Origin: Dasypus novemcinctus
Lineage: Eukaryota; Chordata; Mammalia; Cingulata; Dasypodidae
DNA: 64,000 nt
Assembly: GCF_030445035.2 (NCBI RefSeq)
Contig: NC_080673.1
Span: 195,670,216-195,734,215 of the forward strand
Direction of reading: 5' to 3'
Position 1 is the stretch's first letter. Every line of letters starts with the position of its first letter. Made by a program: the position numbers and the translations under genes. Under the pieces are notes generated by a model that was not told the DNA's origin, did no database searches, and was given only the letters and a program-made list of their open reading frames with translations. Below, piece by piece: positions 22,196 to 34,189 of the stretch.

Positions 22196-22660
22196 GAGGT
22201 AGCAGAGGTGGATGAGATCTACCATTTTCAGGGTTGAGTTAATGAGTTTTGTTTTATCAAATAGAATGAAGCAGGTCAGTCTGCAACTCAATCATTAGAG
22301 ACATGAGCAGATTTGACACCAGGCTCTTCTCACTTCCTAAGTTTGCACAAAGATCCTTCCCATGAAAAAGACTATTTGTAAATAAAGGTTTGCAGAAGAC
22401 AGAGCAGGTCTGAATGCCTCAACGGCAATACTTCATTGAACTCTACCACACAGAAGGCAGTAAATAAGAAAGCTCATGACTCCAAGGGGTGATGCAAGTG
22501 GAAAACACAACAAGTCTTTAAGAAGCACAAGGGGTTAGGAAAGCAAATAAAGGTGTTTTGATTCCCATCATAGGCTGTTGACAATTAAAATCTGGAATGG
22601 TAATAAGCCTTTCCCAAACCAGGTACTCTGGTAGAATAGAAAAGCACTACTGTACATAGT
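22196..22660. other. No recognised feature
   Basis: No gene or repeat identified. Confidence 0.4.
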
Positions 22661-22662
22661 AC

Positions 22663-23195
22663 TGTGATGGTTAAGTTCATCTGTCAATATGGCTAGGTCA
22701 TGGTGTCCAATTGTTTTGTCAGTGAGCACTAGCCAGATTGTCACTACAAGGGTATTTTGTAGATTTATTCACATCTCCAATCAGTTGGTTTCATCTACAG
22801 CTGATTGCATCTACTATCAACAAAGAAGAATGCCCTCAATAATGTGGGGAATCTCATTTTTGATCATTTGGACATCTGAAAAGCCAGAACTGAGGATTTC
22901 ATAAGTCAGAATGAAGAATTTCTACCTTGGTATCAGTCAGCTGACCTCCTCTGGGGAATTCAGTTTCACCTTTATTGGAGTTTTCAGCTTGCAGGCTGTC
23001 CTACAGAATTCAGACTTGCCAGACGTCAGAAAAATACCTTTATTAGAGTTTTCAGTTTGGGGCCTGCTTTATGGAATTCAAAGCTGTCAATCCCTACAGC
23101 CACGTGAGCCAATTCTTATAATGAATCTTTTTATATACACATACACATGCATATATCCCATCATTTCTGTTCTCTGGAGAACCTGAACTAATACA
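22663..23195 (+). mobile_element. MLT2-like ERVL LTR (solo)
   Basis: Starts TGTGATGGTTAAG and ends TCTCTGGAGAACCTGAACTA followed by ATACA, the TG and CA ends of MLT2 LTRs. Inside are 'cagcttgcaggctgtcc' and, near the 3' end, 'gagccaattcttataatga' before a TA/CA-rich run, all in the MLT2 order. About 533 bp. No internal retroviral sequence is attached. The segment 22982-23060 looks partly duplicated ('cctttattggagttttcag' and 'cctttattagagttttcag'). Confidence 0.85.
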
Positions 23196-23249
23196 AATAA
23201 CTCTGAATGTTTTGATTCTGGTCCGTGGAGACTGAATCTAAGGATCGTA

Positions 23250-23662
23250 AGACCACAGGTGTCCCTTGTAGGGTGCTCACCTCATTTACCTCTCTTGACA
23301 TCTTCTCCGTCCTATTTCTTTTCTTATGCAGCCCTTAATTTCCCAACATTTCCACCTGGATTACTCCTGAGTGTCTTTTAAAATTCAGCCCAAGAGTTTT
23401 CTCTTCTGGTTACACTTCCCTGACTCCCTAGAATGCTGAGGTCTCCTCTCTGTTTTCAAGACCACCTTGGACTTAGCCCTCTGAGTGCATTTTACCCCAT
23501 CGGTACTGCTGGTGTTTCTTTGTCCCAGGAAGCTGTGAGCTCCTCAAGGGCATGGATCATGGCATCCATCCTTGAGCCATTAGGAGCAATGCTTGACACA
23601 TTAGTAAGTGCTGAATGAATATTTGCTGGATGTATAAATGAAAGAATGAATGAAAAGTTACA
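23250..23662 (+). mobile_element. L2 LINE 3' region
   Basis: L2 order: 'gagtttttctcttctggtta'-like start, 'aagctgtgagctcctcaag', 'ggcatggatcatggcatcc', 'tagtaagtgctgaatgaata' and a terminal GAATGAATG-like tail. A 61-codon frame in it is not a gene. Confidence 0.75.
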
Positions 23663-24830
23663 GAGACTGAGATCCTTGAAGCATCCTGAAATTGTGGACC
23701 TAGAAAAGGAGTTTCTCATCTACATCCTTCATTTTAAAGTTGTGGAGAAAGATGCCGATAACCTTTAGGATTATTTTTATTATTACTTCATATATTTCAG
23801 ATATGAATGCATTTCATCCAAGTCATCATCACTGAAGTCAGGGATTAGCTTCTTAGGGCAAACAGAAGAACAACATTGATTTAAATGCTGAATATTGATT
23901 GTGTTTGCTAAAACCAGTATCATCCCTTAGAGTTATGCTTTCTTCTCTGAGATTGTTTTATTTCAAAACACTGTACAAGTAGTAACTAGAATCCCAGGGC
24001 TCCAAAATTATTAAACCATGGGTCACCAACAAACACAAGAAAAGAATTCCATAGCCAAGAACTTCGCCTAAGGGATAAAACTCTCTCATCACTATTGTTA
24101 TATCGTTATATACTTGGAACTTTCTAAAGTTACTATAAGTAATACAGAGAGGGAAAAGGGGCATGGGTACCGTACTGTATATAACTTTTATAAATCTCTT
24201 GGAAACATTTCCTTATCAAAGAATCCATTGCCTTTTGGGTCTAGCCAATCTTGCAGAGTCCTCAGGAGACAGAAGTTTCATCTTGAAAACAGTTAATAAT
24301 GTATCCCAAGGTTCAGAACCTCAATCTATGTTGAAGGTCCTAGGAACAATTTCTTGTGACTCCCATGAATTCCATTTACTTATGACTTGGGAGTCAGAGA
24401 CTCAAGTTTAAGCTATTTCTAAACTTAGACTCTTAAAATACTTTCTTGACTGACATTCAGATCAAAAACCTCATTTTTTAAAATAGATGTTTTCTTTTTA
24501 ATATTAAGGTTTGAAATTTTTAAAAAATTAATTCCTAGTTAGCCTTGCTATTAGAAGGTTACAATGGAGAAAATAATGTAAAAGAGCAGAAAATCCTATT
24601 TTTTCCATGGACTTATTTTCATGTTTGACTAACACTAATGTGAGAATAAGTTTATACTTAATGACTCCTTGGTACTCTGAGACAAGAGAGTAGGAAAGAG
24701 GTCCTAAATATATTTTAGTCTCAGTAAGTTTAAGCAGATTTCAGAATTCATAACTTGCTTTCACATTAATCATTCTTTTGATTTTCACAACAGTCCTACG
24801 TGGTTGGCTAGGGGTATAGGTATGATCACT
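23663..24830. other. No recognised feature
   Basis: AT-rich. Short T and A runs near 24475-24530. No gene or repeat assigned. Confidence 0.4.
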
Positions 24831-24835
24831 TACTG

Positions 24836-25160
24836 GAAAGTATAAAGGCTTTGAAATTAGACAGCCTAGCTCCTAATTTCAGCTGTTCCATTCATTAGCT
24901 CTGTTACCTTGAGTGAATGACTTGACATCTCCCAGTATCAATTTCCTTATAACTAAGATAATTTTAACGATCTCATGCTTGCATCATTCATTCAGTAAGT
25001 ATTTACTGAGTATCTACCATGTATCAGGTACATGTGTAAGCTTGAGGATACAATGATGAAAAAGTTACATTCATAAAAACTAATATAAAGAGTTAATGAA
25101 TTAATATACATGAAGTGCCTAGTATATGATAGAGGTTCAATAAATGTGATGATTCCCTAC
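24836..25160 (+). mobile_element. MIR SINE relic, interrupted
   Basis: The 5' part and core are 'ggctttgaaattagacagcc', 'agctctgttaccttgagtga', 'caatttccttataactaaga'. The 3' part resumes at about 25075 with 'aagtgcctagtatatgatag' and 'aggttcaataaatgtgatga'. The middle (24985-25070) is L2-like and in the other orientation. Confidence 0.7.
24985..25070 (-). mobile_element. L2 fragment nested in MIR
   Basis: CATTCATTCAGTAAGTATTT, then 'actgagtatctaccatgtat', 'caggtacatgtg', 'gaggatacaatgatg'. Reverse-complement L2 3' end, lying between two halves of a MIR. Confidence 0.55.
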
Positions 25161-25224
25161 AACTTTATTTTATAGGTAAAGATACTAAATTCATAATGGT
25201 TATGTCATGTGACTGTCAAGTGAC

Positions 25225-25245
25225 ATATATATATATATATATATA
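25225..25245. repeat. (TA)n microsatellite
   Basis: About 21 bp of uninterrupted alternating A and T, in unique sequence. Confidence 0.95.
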
Positions 25246-25249
25246 AACT

Positions 25250-27225
25250 AGATCTGACAATCAAGGTTCTGGCAGGAAAGAGAGCCCTCAGATGGAATTT
25301 TAGGAGAGAATATGTAATGATGCAATTATTTACAGATGTGTCAGCCAGGTTAAGGGAACTCAAAATTAATGTTGAGGCACCCTGGGAAAAATAACAGCAG
25401 GAAGTCATTAATAACTTCTATTCCTAAAGGAAAAACAGGGGACATGGAACAGAAGTCCTACCCAACAGGAGCTGTGGCCATGGAAAAACACAGCCCTGAC
25501 AAAACCACTCTGAAATGGGAAGAGAGCAGAGAGAATACAATGTTGGCCTTGCTCTCCTACCACCCTCTGATCTCCTAATGGTTCTTGCAACTGGACAGAT
25601 GGAAGGAAAGACAGAAGACAAGAAAACCCTGGTGCTGTGATTTCTGTCGAGCTCAGCCTCTTGAAGCACAAAGAAGTGCAAAGGAAGGCAGATTAGCCCT
25701 TCAGTGTCCATGATTCATGAACCTCAACATAAAACCTACACTTATCCCTCCCCCATAAGACCCCAAATTCCCATCCACTCAACCATCTGGTTTGAAGTCC
25801 ATGATCTTAGGGTCTGTGTCAAGTCCAGATGCGGATGAGGCTACTAGGGTGCAGAGTCACAGGTAAGTTTCCTCTAAACCAGAGCTCTGTGTATCAAAAA
25901 GGAAAACAATCTATCCCTCAAACACCCAACATACAATGGTGAGACAGGGACAAAATAACTGCAATGGATACATTAAAAGGAGAGAAGCAGGCTGTGTATA
26001 GCCGATAGTGACCAACAGCCATGCTGAAATGCACCCGAACACATGTCATTTCTCACTGTCAGAGGTGGGGGATTTTCCTTGATTAGGGCCCAGATTTGCA
26101 ACCTGGGAGTGTTTCCCCAGTCCTTTGTTCTTTATAACTCTTGGATCTGCACTTTTCAAAGGGTGAAACTGGAAGTGACTCCTCTCGCTGTAACTCCTAA
26201 TGAGCTAGTCAAAGTTGTTCCTTGCTGTACCACCATTTTGTACTTAACTGATTTAGAGGTCTTATTTCTCCAGAAACATATGGTATCACCAGAGAATACA
26301 ACTATGATACCATTAAACAGGAAGCTGAGATTGCCATCTGGCCACTCTAGGTTCCTCAGACCACTGAAAGTACAGGAAAAATTTTTAAATCATGTTTATT
26401 GAGAGGGCTGGTGTGACTAGTTCTATCAAAGGGATATTTGACGACAGTAACAAAGGTGTCAGGGAAGGAGGGATATATCTGGAATATAGAAGATCGTCTG
26501 TGTTATCTCTTAGTATTCCCATATCCTGTGACAAAAATTAATGGAAAATTGAAATGACCCAATGCAGAAAGGACAGAAAATAGTAAAAAGCCTCAAGAAC
26601 TAAGGTTTGAAAAAGAAGGAAAGCAAGGAAACATGAACACTTCAAGTGCTTGCTGAGGACAAATGGAATATGAGATGGGGAAGAGGAGGACGTTAGGAAA
26701 GTCAGCTATAACCACATGGCCACTGAGAAATCCAAGGACTGTGCAGTTACTTCTTGGCCAGTATATCAATGTATTTATTTACATTTATTATTTTTCAATA
26801 TTTAAGTTATTGGATGCCAAAAGGAAAGTATGACTAAGCAAGGAAAGGATTTAATATCACCAAAAGTTAGATAAAATGAAGTATAAGACCATTTGCATAC
26901 TCTTTAGAGGAAAGGCTAACATATTTTTAGCTGTACAAGGAATAGTTGCCTTGTGTTAGACTAAAATATGATTTTGCTATTATCTTAATTCCAAAATTAA
27001 ATACAATTTAAAAAAAGATAGTGTTAGGGAAGTCAAGTTGGCAAGGGGTGTACCTTGTGGCATTTTTCTCCATCAACAAAGCTGTGTCCTTTGTTTCCCC
27101 AGATTACCTTCCCTCCTTGATACTGATACTGGGCTAGAGTTGTTCAAAAGAGGAACCTGGGGAAATTTGGAAGGCCATTATTTTGAAACTCTGTGGTCAG
27201 ACACAGTGACAAACGGATGCAGAAG
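25250..27225. other. No recognised feature
   Basis: About 2 kb with no confident repeat or gene. Open frames such as 26043-26402 (119 codons) show no familiar domain and no exon signals. Confidence 0.35.
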
Positions 27226-27229
27226 TGGT

Positions 27230-27545
27230 GGGTTCCAAGTGGTCCTCACTCTTCTCCTTTGCATCTAGCACTTCTTCCTGGTTTCTGACCCAACCCATCT
27301 GGCAGTCAACACCAACGGCCAGATATGTGAGGTCATCTCAAGCCATCCAGCACAAATTAAGCTTCCAGACGACCAGCATAAGAACCTCACAAGTGGCCTG
27401 GGCAAGACCAGCAGAAGAACCACCCATCTGATCCCAACCCAAATTGCAGACACATAGAATTGTGAGCAAATAAAATGATCCTTGTTTTAAAGTTTAAACC
27501 ACTAAGTTTTGGAATGGTTTGTTGTGCCATAATTCATTGACACAA
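27230..27545 (+). mobile_element. LTR-like relic, possibly MaLR
   Basis: The 3' part reads 'caacccaaattgcagacaca', GAGCAAATAAAATGAT, then 'accactaagttttggaatgg' and 'tttgttgtgcc', ending near GACACA. This word order is that of 3' ends of mammalian LTRs with an embedded polyadenylation signal. Subfamily not certain. Confidence 0.5.
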
Positions 27546-27714
27546 AGGCAGTCAATGAATGTTTTAAATTGAACTGAATTGAATTAAATAAACTTGCTTG
27601 AAAAAATTAAGCCTCACAGACAAGTAGAAGGTGCATGAGCTTTGAATTTACAGAGCACTATTATGTATCAATGGGCCCACTGATAAATTGATGGCAAATA
27701 TGCTATATTCATGA

Positions 27715-27950
27715 AATAAGTAGACTCTGGAGACAAACTATCTGGGTTTAGCTCTCAGCTCATCCATTTACTAGCTGTGTTGTCAAGTCTCTTAGCTTCG
27801 TCTCTGTCCATTTTTTCATTTATAAAATTAAGGTAAAACTTATCCATCCCCAAGGATGTTGTGAGGATTGAGTGGTTTAGAAACAAAAATTGCTCAGAGT
27901 AGTGACTGGTCCATATTAAGCGTTCAATAAATATTTGTATTTTACGTTAC
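27715..27950 (+). mobile_element. MIR SINE, nearly full length
   Basis: 'agactctggagacaaactat', 'atttactagctgtgttgtca', 'tttcatttataaaattaagg', 'tgttgtgaggattgagtgg', 'ttaagcgttcaataaatat'. All MIR blocks are in order. Confidence 0.85.
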
Positions 27951-28194
27951 TTAACTATTCTCAGCATCAATTTCTTCACATATAAAAAAAGGTAATCGTT
28001 ATGTTAATATTCTAGGGTTGTGAAAAATATATAAGAAATACTATAAAGAGACTTAGCCAATGACCAGCTCACAAGAGATTTTGACCTTTTTTTGCCTCCT
28101 CCTTTTCTTCCTTTCTTCCCTTCCTTGTTTCTCCCAGCCTGGGAGCCTCTTGGTCTCACATCTAAAGAAAGTACATTCATATTAAGGATCAAAT

Positions 28195-28268
28195 GAAGAT
28201 ATAGACACATACATATCCACATAAATATACATATACTTACATATACATATAAATACATATATACATGG
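28195..28268. repeat. (ATACAT)n-like microsatellite
   Basis: Imperfect ACATAT/ATACAT repetition over about 70 bp. A pyrimidine-rich patch lies just upstream (28103-28140). Confidence 0.85.
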
Positions 28269-29169
28269 AAAGGTCCTGCAAAAAAACTTCTCCTCTTATC
28301 CTCTGTCTTTCACAGGAGGCTTAAGTCATAACCAGAGCAGAGATTTAGGTGCTGCTGAACAGAAGAATATCAGGAAAACAATGAGTGAACAATTTGAGAA
28401 TCTCAGTGAAGATTTAGAAGTTTAAAATGTGAACCAAATGCTAGAGTTCTTCAGAATGACAGGAAATGGCCCTAGGCAAGGGATAGAAACAGCCTGAAAA
28501 AAAAAAAAGGAAACAATAGAAAAGATCTCCAGTAAGGGAAACTATAAGGATATTTTAAAATGCCAAGATATTTGTATTGTATTTTAGTATGTAAATCTAC
28601 TTTATATTTCTTACAGTTTCTAAAATACAGATGCATAGAAAGTAATGAAAAATAAATGGTTTATACATTGTATAAAGATATAATGTGTAAGAAGTACAAC
28701 AACAAAGAAGTTCCAAGGGGTGCAGGAACAATGTTTGTGTATGACATTAAATTTAAGTTGTTATCAACTAAAACATGATTGCTATGGATTTAGAATTTAA
28801 AATTTAAGCACCATGGTAACCACAAAGAAAATAGCTAAAAATATATACAGAAGGAAATGAGAGGGAACTCATAATGGCACAACACAAAATATCAAATAAA
28901 TTTGCAAGTTGGCATTAACAGAAGAATTGAAGAGCAAAAAAAGCAGAAGACATACAAATACCAAAGAGAAAAATGGCAGAAATCCTGCATTATCAGTTGT
29001 TGCTTTAAATGTAAATGGATTAAGTCTCCGGTCAAAATGCAAGGATTGGAAGAATGGATAAAAAAGCGTGTCCCAACTATATGCTGTTTATAAGACATGA
29101 GCATTAAATTCAAAGATAAAGGTAAGTTGAAAGTGAAAGGATGGAAAAAGCATTCCATGTAAATGTTGG

Positions 29170-30090
29170 AAATGTTTCAGTATTGGGTGACGGTGATGGT
29201 AACACAAAATTGAGAACATAACCAATAGCACTGAAATATATATCTGAATGTGATTAAGAGGGAGAATGTTAGATTATATGTTTGCTAACAGAATTTAAAA
29301 ATTTTAAAATCTGTGGAATTATACTACACAAATAGTGAACCCTAAGTTAAACCATGGCCTATGGTTAAAATATGGTACATTTATAAAAATATGCTATCAT
29401 CAGTTTTAACAAATATTCCACACCAATGCAAAGTTTTCATAATAGTGTGGTATAGCAGTTTGATATGGTTCATGAATTCCAAAAATAGATATCAGATTAT
29501 GTTTGTAAACTGGTGTGTACCTGGACATGATTAAATTATGATTAGAGCTTTGATTGGGTTATGTCAGTAGGGTGTCAAGTCCCTGTCCCTTGGTAGGTGG
29601 GAACTCACAGATAAAAGACATGGCAAAGGACAGCATAGGAGTTTTGATGCTGGAGTCTTGAGCTGGAGCCCTGAGAAATAAGCACACAGAAGAGCTTGGT
29701 CATGAGGAAAGAGAGAAGGTCCCAGGAAGAAAGACAAGCTGCTCACTTGATAGTTTGCTGTTGCAGAGATGAGAGAATAAGCAGCTGAGCCCAGGAAGAG
29801 GCAAGCCCCAGGAAGAGAGAAATCCAGGAAGCCTGAACCCATGCAGACATTGGCAGCCATCTTGCTCCAACACGTGGAAAAAGACTTTGGTGAGGAAGTT
29901 ACTTATGCTTTATGGCCTGTAACTGCAAGCTTCTACCCCAAATAAATACCCTTTATAAAAACCACCCAATTTCTGGTATTTTGCACCAGCACCCCTTTGG
30001 CTAACTAATACAGATGGTATATGGGACTCCTGTATTTTATGCATGATTGTTCTGTAAATGCATTATATCTCTAAAAAAGAAAAAAAAAAA
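29170..30090 (+). mobile_element. L1 3' UTR fragment nested in the endonuclease region
   Basis: At 29165 the endonuclease reading stops and an L1 3' UTR begins ('gtgacggtgatggtaacac', 'cacaccaatgcaaagttttc'). It ends with an A-rich tail (30073-30090), after which the endonuclease resumes. Flanks CATTCCATGTAAATGTTG (from 29151) and TCCCATGCAAATATTG (from 30091) are diverged copies of one target site. The equivalent 3' UTR also occurs at 33840-34120. The insert was itself hit by the LTR-like repeat at 29455. Confidence 0.8.
29455..30014 (+). mobile_element. LTR-like interspersed repeat, family A, copy 2
   Basis: Second copy of the 5441-6026 repeat: AGATTATGTTTGTAAACT, 'ggtgtcaagtccctgtccct', 'cttgctccaacacgtgg', CCAAATAAATACCCTTTATA, 'cccctttggctaactaata'. 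Flanked by TGGTATA (29448-29454 and 30015-30021). The undisturbed L1 sequence at about 34125 reads GTGGTATATG, confirming the insertion site. About 560 bp. The ACTAATACA end recalls ERVL LTRs. Confidence 0.75.
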
Positions 30091-33000
30091 TCCCATGCAA
30101 ATATTGACCAAAAGGGTTCTTGGGTAGCTATATTAATATAAGATAAAATAGAATTTAAGTCAAAATTATTATGTGGGACAAAAAAGGACACTATAAATTG
30201 ATAATGCATATCAATTTACATTATATAAATATAATTTAACACAAAGACATAACATTTATAAATATATTAATGCACTTATCAACACAATCCAAATATATAC
30301 GAAGCAAATATTGACAGATTTAAAGGGAGAAATAGACAGGTCTATAGTAACAGTAGAAGACATCAGTACACCACTTTCAATAATGGATAGCACATCTAGA
30401 CAAAAGATTAATAAGGAAATACAAGACTTGAGCAATACTGTAAACAAACTAGACCTAGCAGATATATATGGAATATTTCTTCTAACAAAGGGGAATACAT
30501 GCTCTTTAATGCACATGGGTTATTCTCCAGTATAAGCAATACATCACATCACAAAAGATATGAAAATAATGAAATCATGAAATTTATTTTCTCCAAATAC
30601 CATGGAAGATAGCTAGAAATTAATAATAAAGGAACACCTGGAAAATTCACAAATATGTAGAAATTAAACAACATACTCCTAAACAGCTTATGGATCAAGA
30701 CGAAATCACAAAGGAAATTATCCTGAAGCAAATGAAAATGAAAATGCAACATACCAAAACTTATGGGATGCAGCAAAGGTGGTGCTGAAAGGAAAATTTA
30801 TAGCTCTAAATGATTACATTAAAAAAGAAGGTCTTAAATCTGAAACCCAACCTCACACCTGGAGGATATATAAAAAGAAGACTGAACTAAAGCCAAAGTG
30901 AGAAGATGGAAAGAAATAACAAAGTTTAGTGCAGGGATAAATGAAAGAGAGAACACAAAATAGAATCAATGAAACCAAAGTTGGCTCTTTGAAAAGATCA
31001 ATAAAAGTGACATGCCTTTAGCTAAACTGACAGGGAAAAAGAAAGAGCATGTGCAAATAATAAAATCAGAAATGAAGGAGAAGAACATTAATACTTACCT
31101 CACAGAAATAAAAGGATTATAAATGGATACTATGAACAAATACATTACTTGAATTAGCAAGATGGATTAATTCCTAGAAACACATAAAATTCCTACACTG
31201 ATTCAAAAGAAATAGAAAATCTCAACATAGCATCTACTATTACAGAATGAATTGGTAATCTAATACCTCTCAACAAAGAAAATCCCAGGACTAGATGGCT
31301 TCACAAGGGAATTTTATTAAACATTCCAAGAAGAGCAATCCTGCTGAAACTCTTCTAAAACTTGAATGAGACAACATACCCTTGATCATTCTACGAAGCC
31401 CACATCACCCTAGCACCAAAGACATATAAAGATACCTCAGGAAGAAAAAATTACAGGCTAATATCTGTTATGAATATAGATGCAAAATTTCTCAACAAAA
31501 TATTAACAATCCAAATCCAGCAGCACATTAACAGAATAATACATGATTTAGTGGGATTTACCCCAGGCATGCAAATATGGTCCAATTAAGAAAATCAATT
31601 AATTAAATACATCACATTAACAGAATGAAGAGATAAATTACATGATCTTATCAATTGATACAGAAAAGACATTTAATGACTTGTAGTGCCCCTTCTTGAT
31701 AAAAGATATTTAGAAAACCAGTAATAGAAGGAAAGTTCCTCAATATGATATAGGGCATATTTGAAAAATCAACAGTTAGCATCATATTCAATGGTGAAAA
31801 ACATTAAAGCTCTACCTCTAAGATTAGGAAGAAAACAAGGATCCTCACTTTCACCACTGTTATTCAACACTGTATTGGAAATTCTAGCCAGAGCAATTAG
31901 GCAAGAAAAAGGAATAAAGTCATCTGAACTAGAAAAGAAGAAGTATTAATATAATTTTTACTATTTGCAAATGACAAAAACGTATATACAGAAAATCCTG
32001 AAAAATTCACAACAAAACTAGTAGAGAAAATAAATGAATTCAGCAAAGTTGTGGGATAGAATATCAACACCTCAAAATCATAGTTTCTGTACACCAGCAT
32101 GAGCAATTGGAAGGAAAAATCAAGAAAACAATCTCATTTGCAAAAACAATTAAAAGAATCAAATACTTGGGAATAAATATAATCAATTAAATAAAGGAAG
32201 TGTACTCAGTAAACTAAAAAATGTTACTGAAAAATCAAAGAAGTCATTCTATGTTCATGGATTAGAAAATTAGATATCATTAATGTGTCATTCCTATCCA
32301 AAACAACTGATCGATTTAATGCAATCCCAATCAAAATTCTAACCACTTACTTTACAGAAATGAAAAGCCAATCATCAAATTTATATGGAAGTATTACACA
32401 CCCCAAACAGCTAAAGTCTTCTTGAAGAAGAAGAATGAAATTGGAGGAACCACATTTTCCTATCTTAAAACTTAGAACAAAACTACAGCAATCAGAAGAG
32501 CATGGGAGTGGCACAAAGACAGTCATACCGATTAATGGATTAGAGCTGAGAGCTCCACAATCAACCTTCATATTCATGGCCAACTGATTTTTGACTAGCA
32601 AACAAAGACCACTCAATTGGGAAAGAATAGTCTCTTCAACAAATGGTTCTGGGAAAACTGGATCTCCATGTGATCTAATACACCTAACACAAAAATCAAC
32701 TCAAAATGGATCAAAGATCTAAACATAAGAGCCAAAACTATCAAATTCCTTGGGAGAAAATATAGGAAAACATCTTCAGTACCTTGTGTCAGGCAATGTT
32801 TTCTTAGACTTTATACCTAAAGCACAAGCAACAACAACAACAACAAAAAAATAGATAATTGGGACCTAATCAAAATCAAAAGCTTTTGTACATTAAAGGA
32901 CTTTATCATGAAAGTAAAACAACAGCCTACACAATGGGAGAGAATATTTGGAAGCGAAGTAGCTGATAAGGATTTAATATTCAGAATATATGAAGAAACC

Positions 33001-33169
33001 CTATAACTCAACAACAAAATGCAACAACACAATTTTTAAATGGGCAAAGGACTTGAATAGACATTTCTCCAAAGAAAATAAACAAATAACCAGAAAGCAC
33101 ATGAACAGATGTTCAGTATCATTAGCTTTAGGATCATGAAATCAAAACCACAAGGTGACACCATTTCAT

Positions 33170-33289
33170 GAATGTCTCATGATGATGGAGGAGATTGTTG
33201 TTATGGGGGGAGGAGTGGGGTGAGGGGGGTGGGGTGTATATGGGGACCTCCTATTTTTTAATGTAGTATTAAAAAAATAAAGACAAAAA
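33170..33289 (+). mobile_element. L1 3'-tail fragment inserted in older L1
   Basis: 'gaatgtctcatgatgatgg', a G-rich run, 'tatatggggacctcctattt', 'tttaatgtagtatt' and an A-rich tail are the terminal 120 bp of the L1 type seen at 15180-15360. ORF2 sequence continues on both sides. Its target duplication is unclear. Confidence 0.75.
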
Positions 33290-34189
33290 ATAATGGAAAA
33301 ATACAATGCTGAACAGAGCGAAGAAAATAGGAACACTCATTCATTATTGATAGAAATGGTGCAGTTCCTGTGGAAGACACTTTGGTAATTCCTCAGGAAG
33401 TAAAGTATAGAACTAAAATATGACCAAGCAATCCCTTTTCTAGGTACATACCCAACAGAATTGAAAGCAGGGACTCGAGCAGATATTTGCACAACAATGC
33501 TCATAGCAGCACTATTCAAAATTGCCAAAAAATGGAAACAACCAAAGTGTACATCAACTGAAGAGTGATTAAACAAAATATGATATATACATGCAATGAG
33601 ATATTACTTATCCATAAAAAACGAATGAAGTTCTGATGCATGCCACAACATAAATGAACCTTGAAGATATTATGTTGAGTGAAATAAGCCAGTACAAAAG
33701 AACAAATGTTGTATGATCTCACTGATGTGAAATAATTCAAATAAGCAAACTCATAATCAGAATCTAAAATTTAAGTTTCCATGGGATGGGGTAGGGTAAG
33801 AGATAGGGAGTCAATGCTTAAATTGTACAGAATTTCTGTTTGGGATGATGGAAACATTTTGGTAATGGTTGATTGTATCACAATATTGTGAACGTAATTT
33901 ACAGCACTGAGTTATATTTTTGAATGTGGGTAAAGGGGTAAATTTTAGGTTATATATATGTTACTAAAATAAAAATATTTTAAGAAGTACATGGGACTGT
34001 ACAACTCCACCATTGAACTCTAAGGTAAACCAGGGACTCTAGTTAATAGTACAATTATAAAAATGTGCTTTCATTAATTGTAACAAATGTGCCACACTAA
34101 TGAAAGGTATTAATAGCAAGGTGGTATATGAATGATACACTTAAATTTGTGTGTTTCATATATATATGTTTTAAGTCAAAAATTCAAAA

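Larger units (their letters stand above)
28980..33740 (+). pseudogene. L1 ORF2 remnant (endonuclease-reverse transcriptase)
   Basis: Dead copy of the L1 ORF2 protein, which in live elements nicks target DNA and copies L1 RNA into it. The endonuclease N-terminal part lies at about 28990-29165 (readable piece VKMQGLEEWIKKRVPTICCL). It resumes after the nested insertion at 30095 (piece INKEIQDLSNTVNKLDLADI at about 30400-30470). Reverse transcriptase follows at about 31250-32350. The polymerase box lies at 31961-31975 and reads F-A-N-D where L1 has F-A-D-D, so a metal-binding aspartate is lost. C-terminal parts lie at 32350-33165 and 33290-33740. Multiple stops and frameshifts; no frame longer than about 90 codons remains. 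Confidence 0.85.
28360..34180 (+). mobile_element. Long L1 LINE, decayed, carrying nested insertions
   Basis: Follows L1 order on the plus strand. It begins with a last piece of ORF1-like sequence (about 28360-28450), then the inter-ORF region ('tgtttgtgtatgacattaaa', 'ccatggtaaccacaaagaaa'), then ORF2 endonuclease, reverse transcriptase and C-terminal regions, and a 3' UTR ending with 'tttcattaattgtaacaaat' and 'gccacactaatgaaagg'. Two later insertions (29170-30090 and 33170-33289) interrupt it. Frameshifts and stops are spread through the whole ORF2, so it is dead. The sequence matches the older placental L1 type rather than a recent active element. Confidence 0.9.

Noticed and set aside
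25225..25245. TATA-box-like (TA)n run
   Set aside because: A dinucleotide microsatellite without other promoter signals.
28195..28268. Regular ATACAT spacing considered as a CRISPR-like or other array
   Set aside because: The units are a simple microsatellite, with no spacers and a eukaryotic setting.
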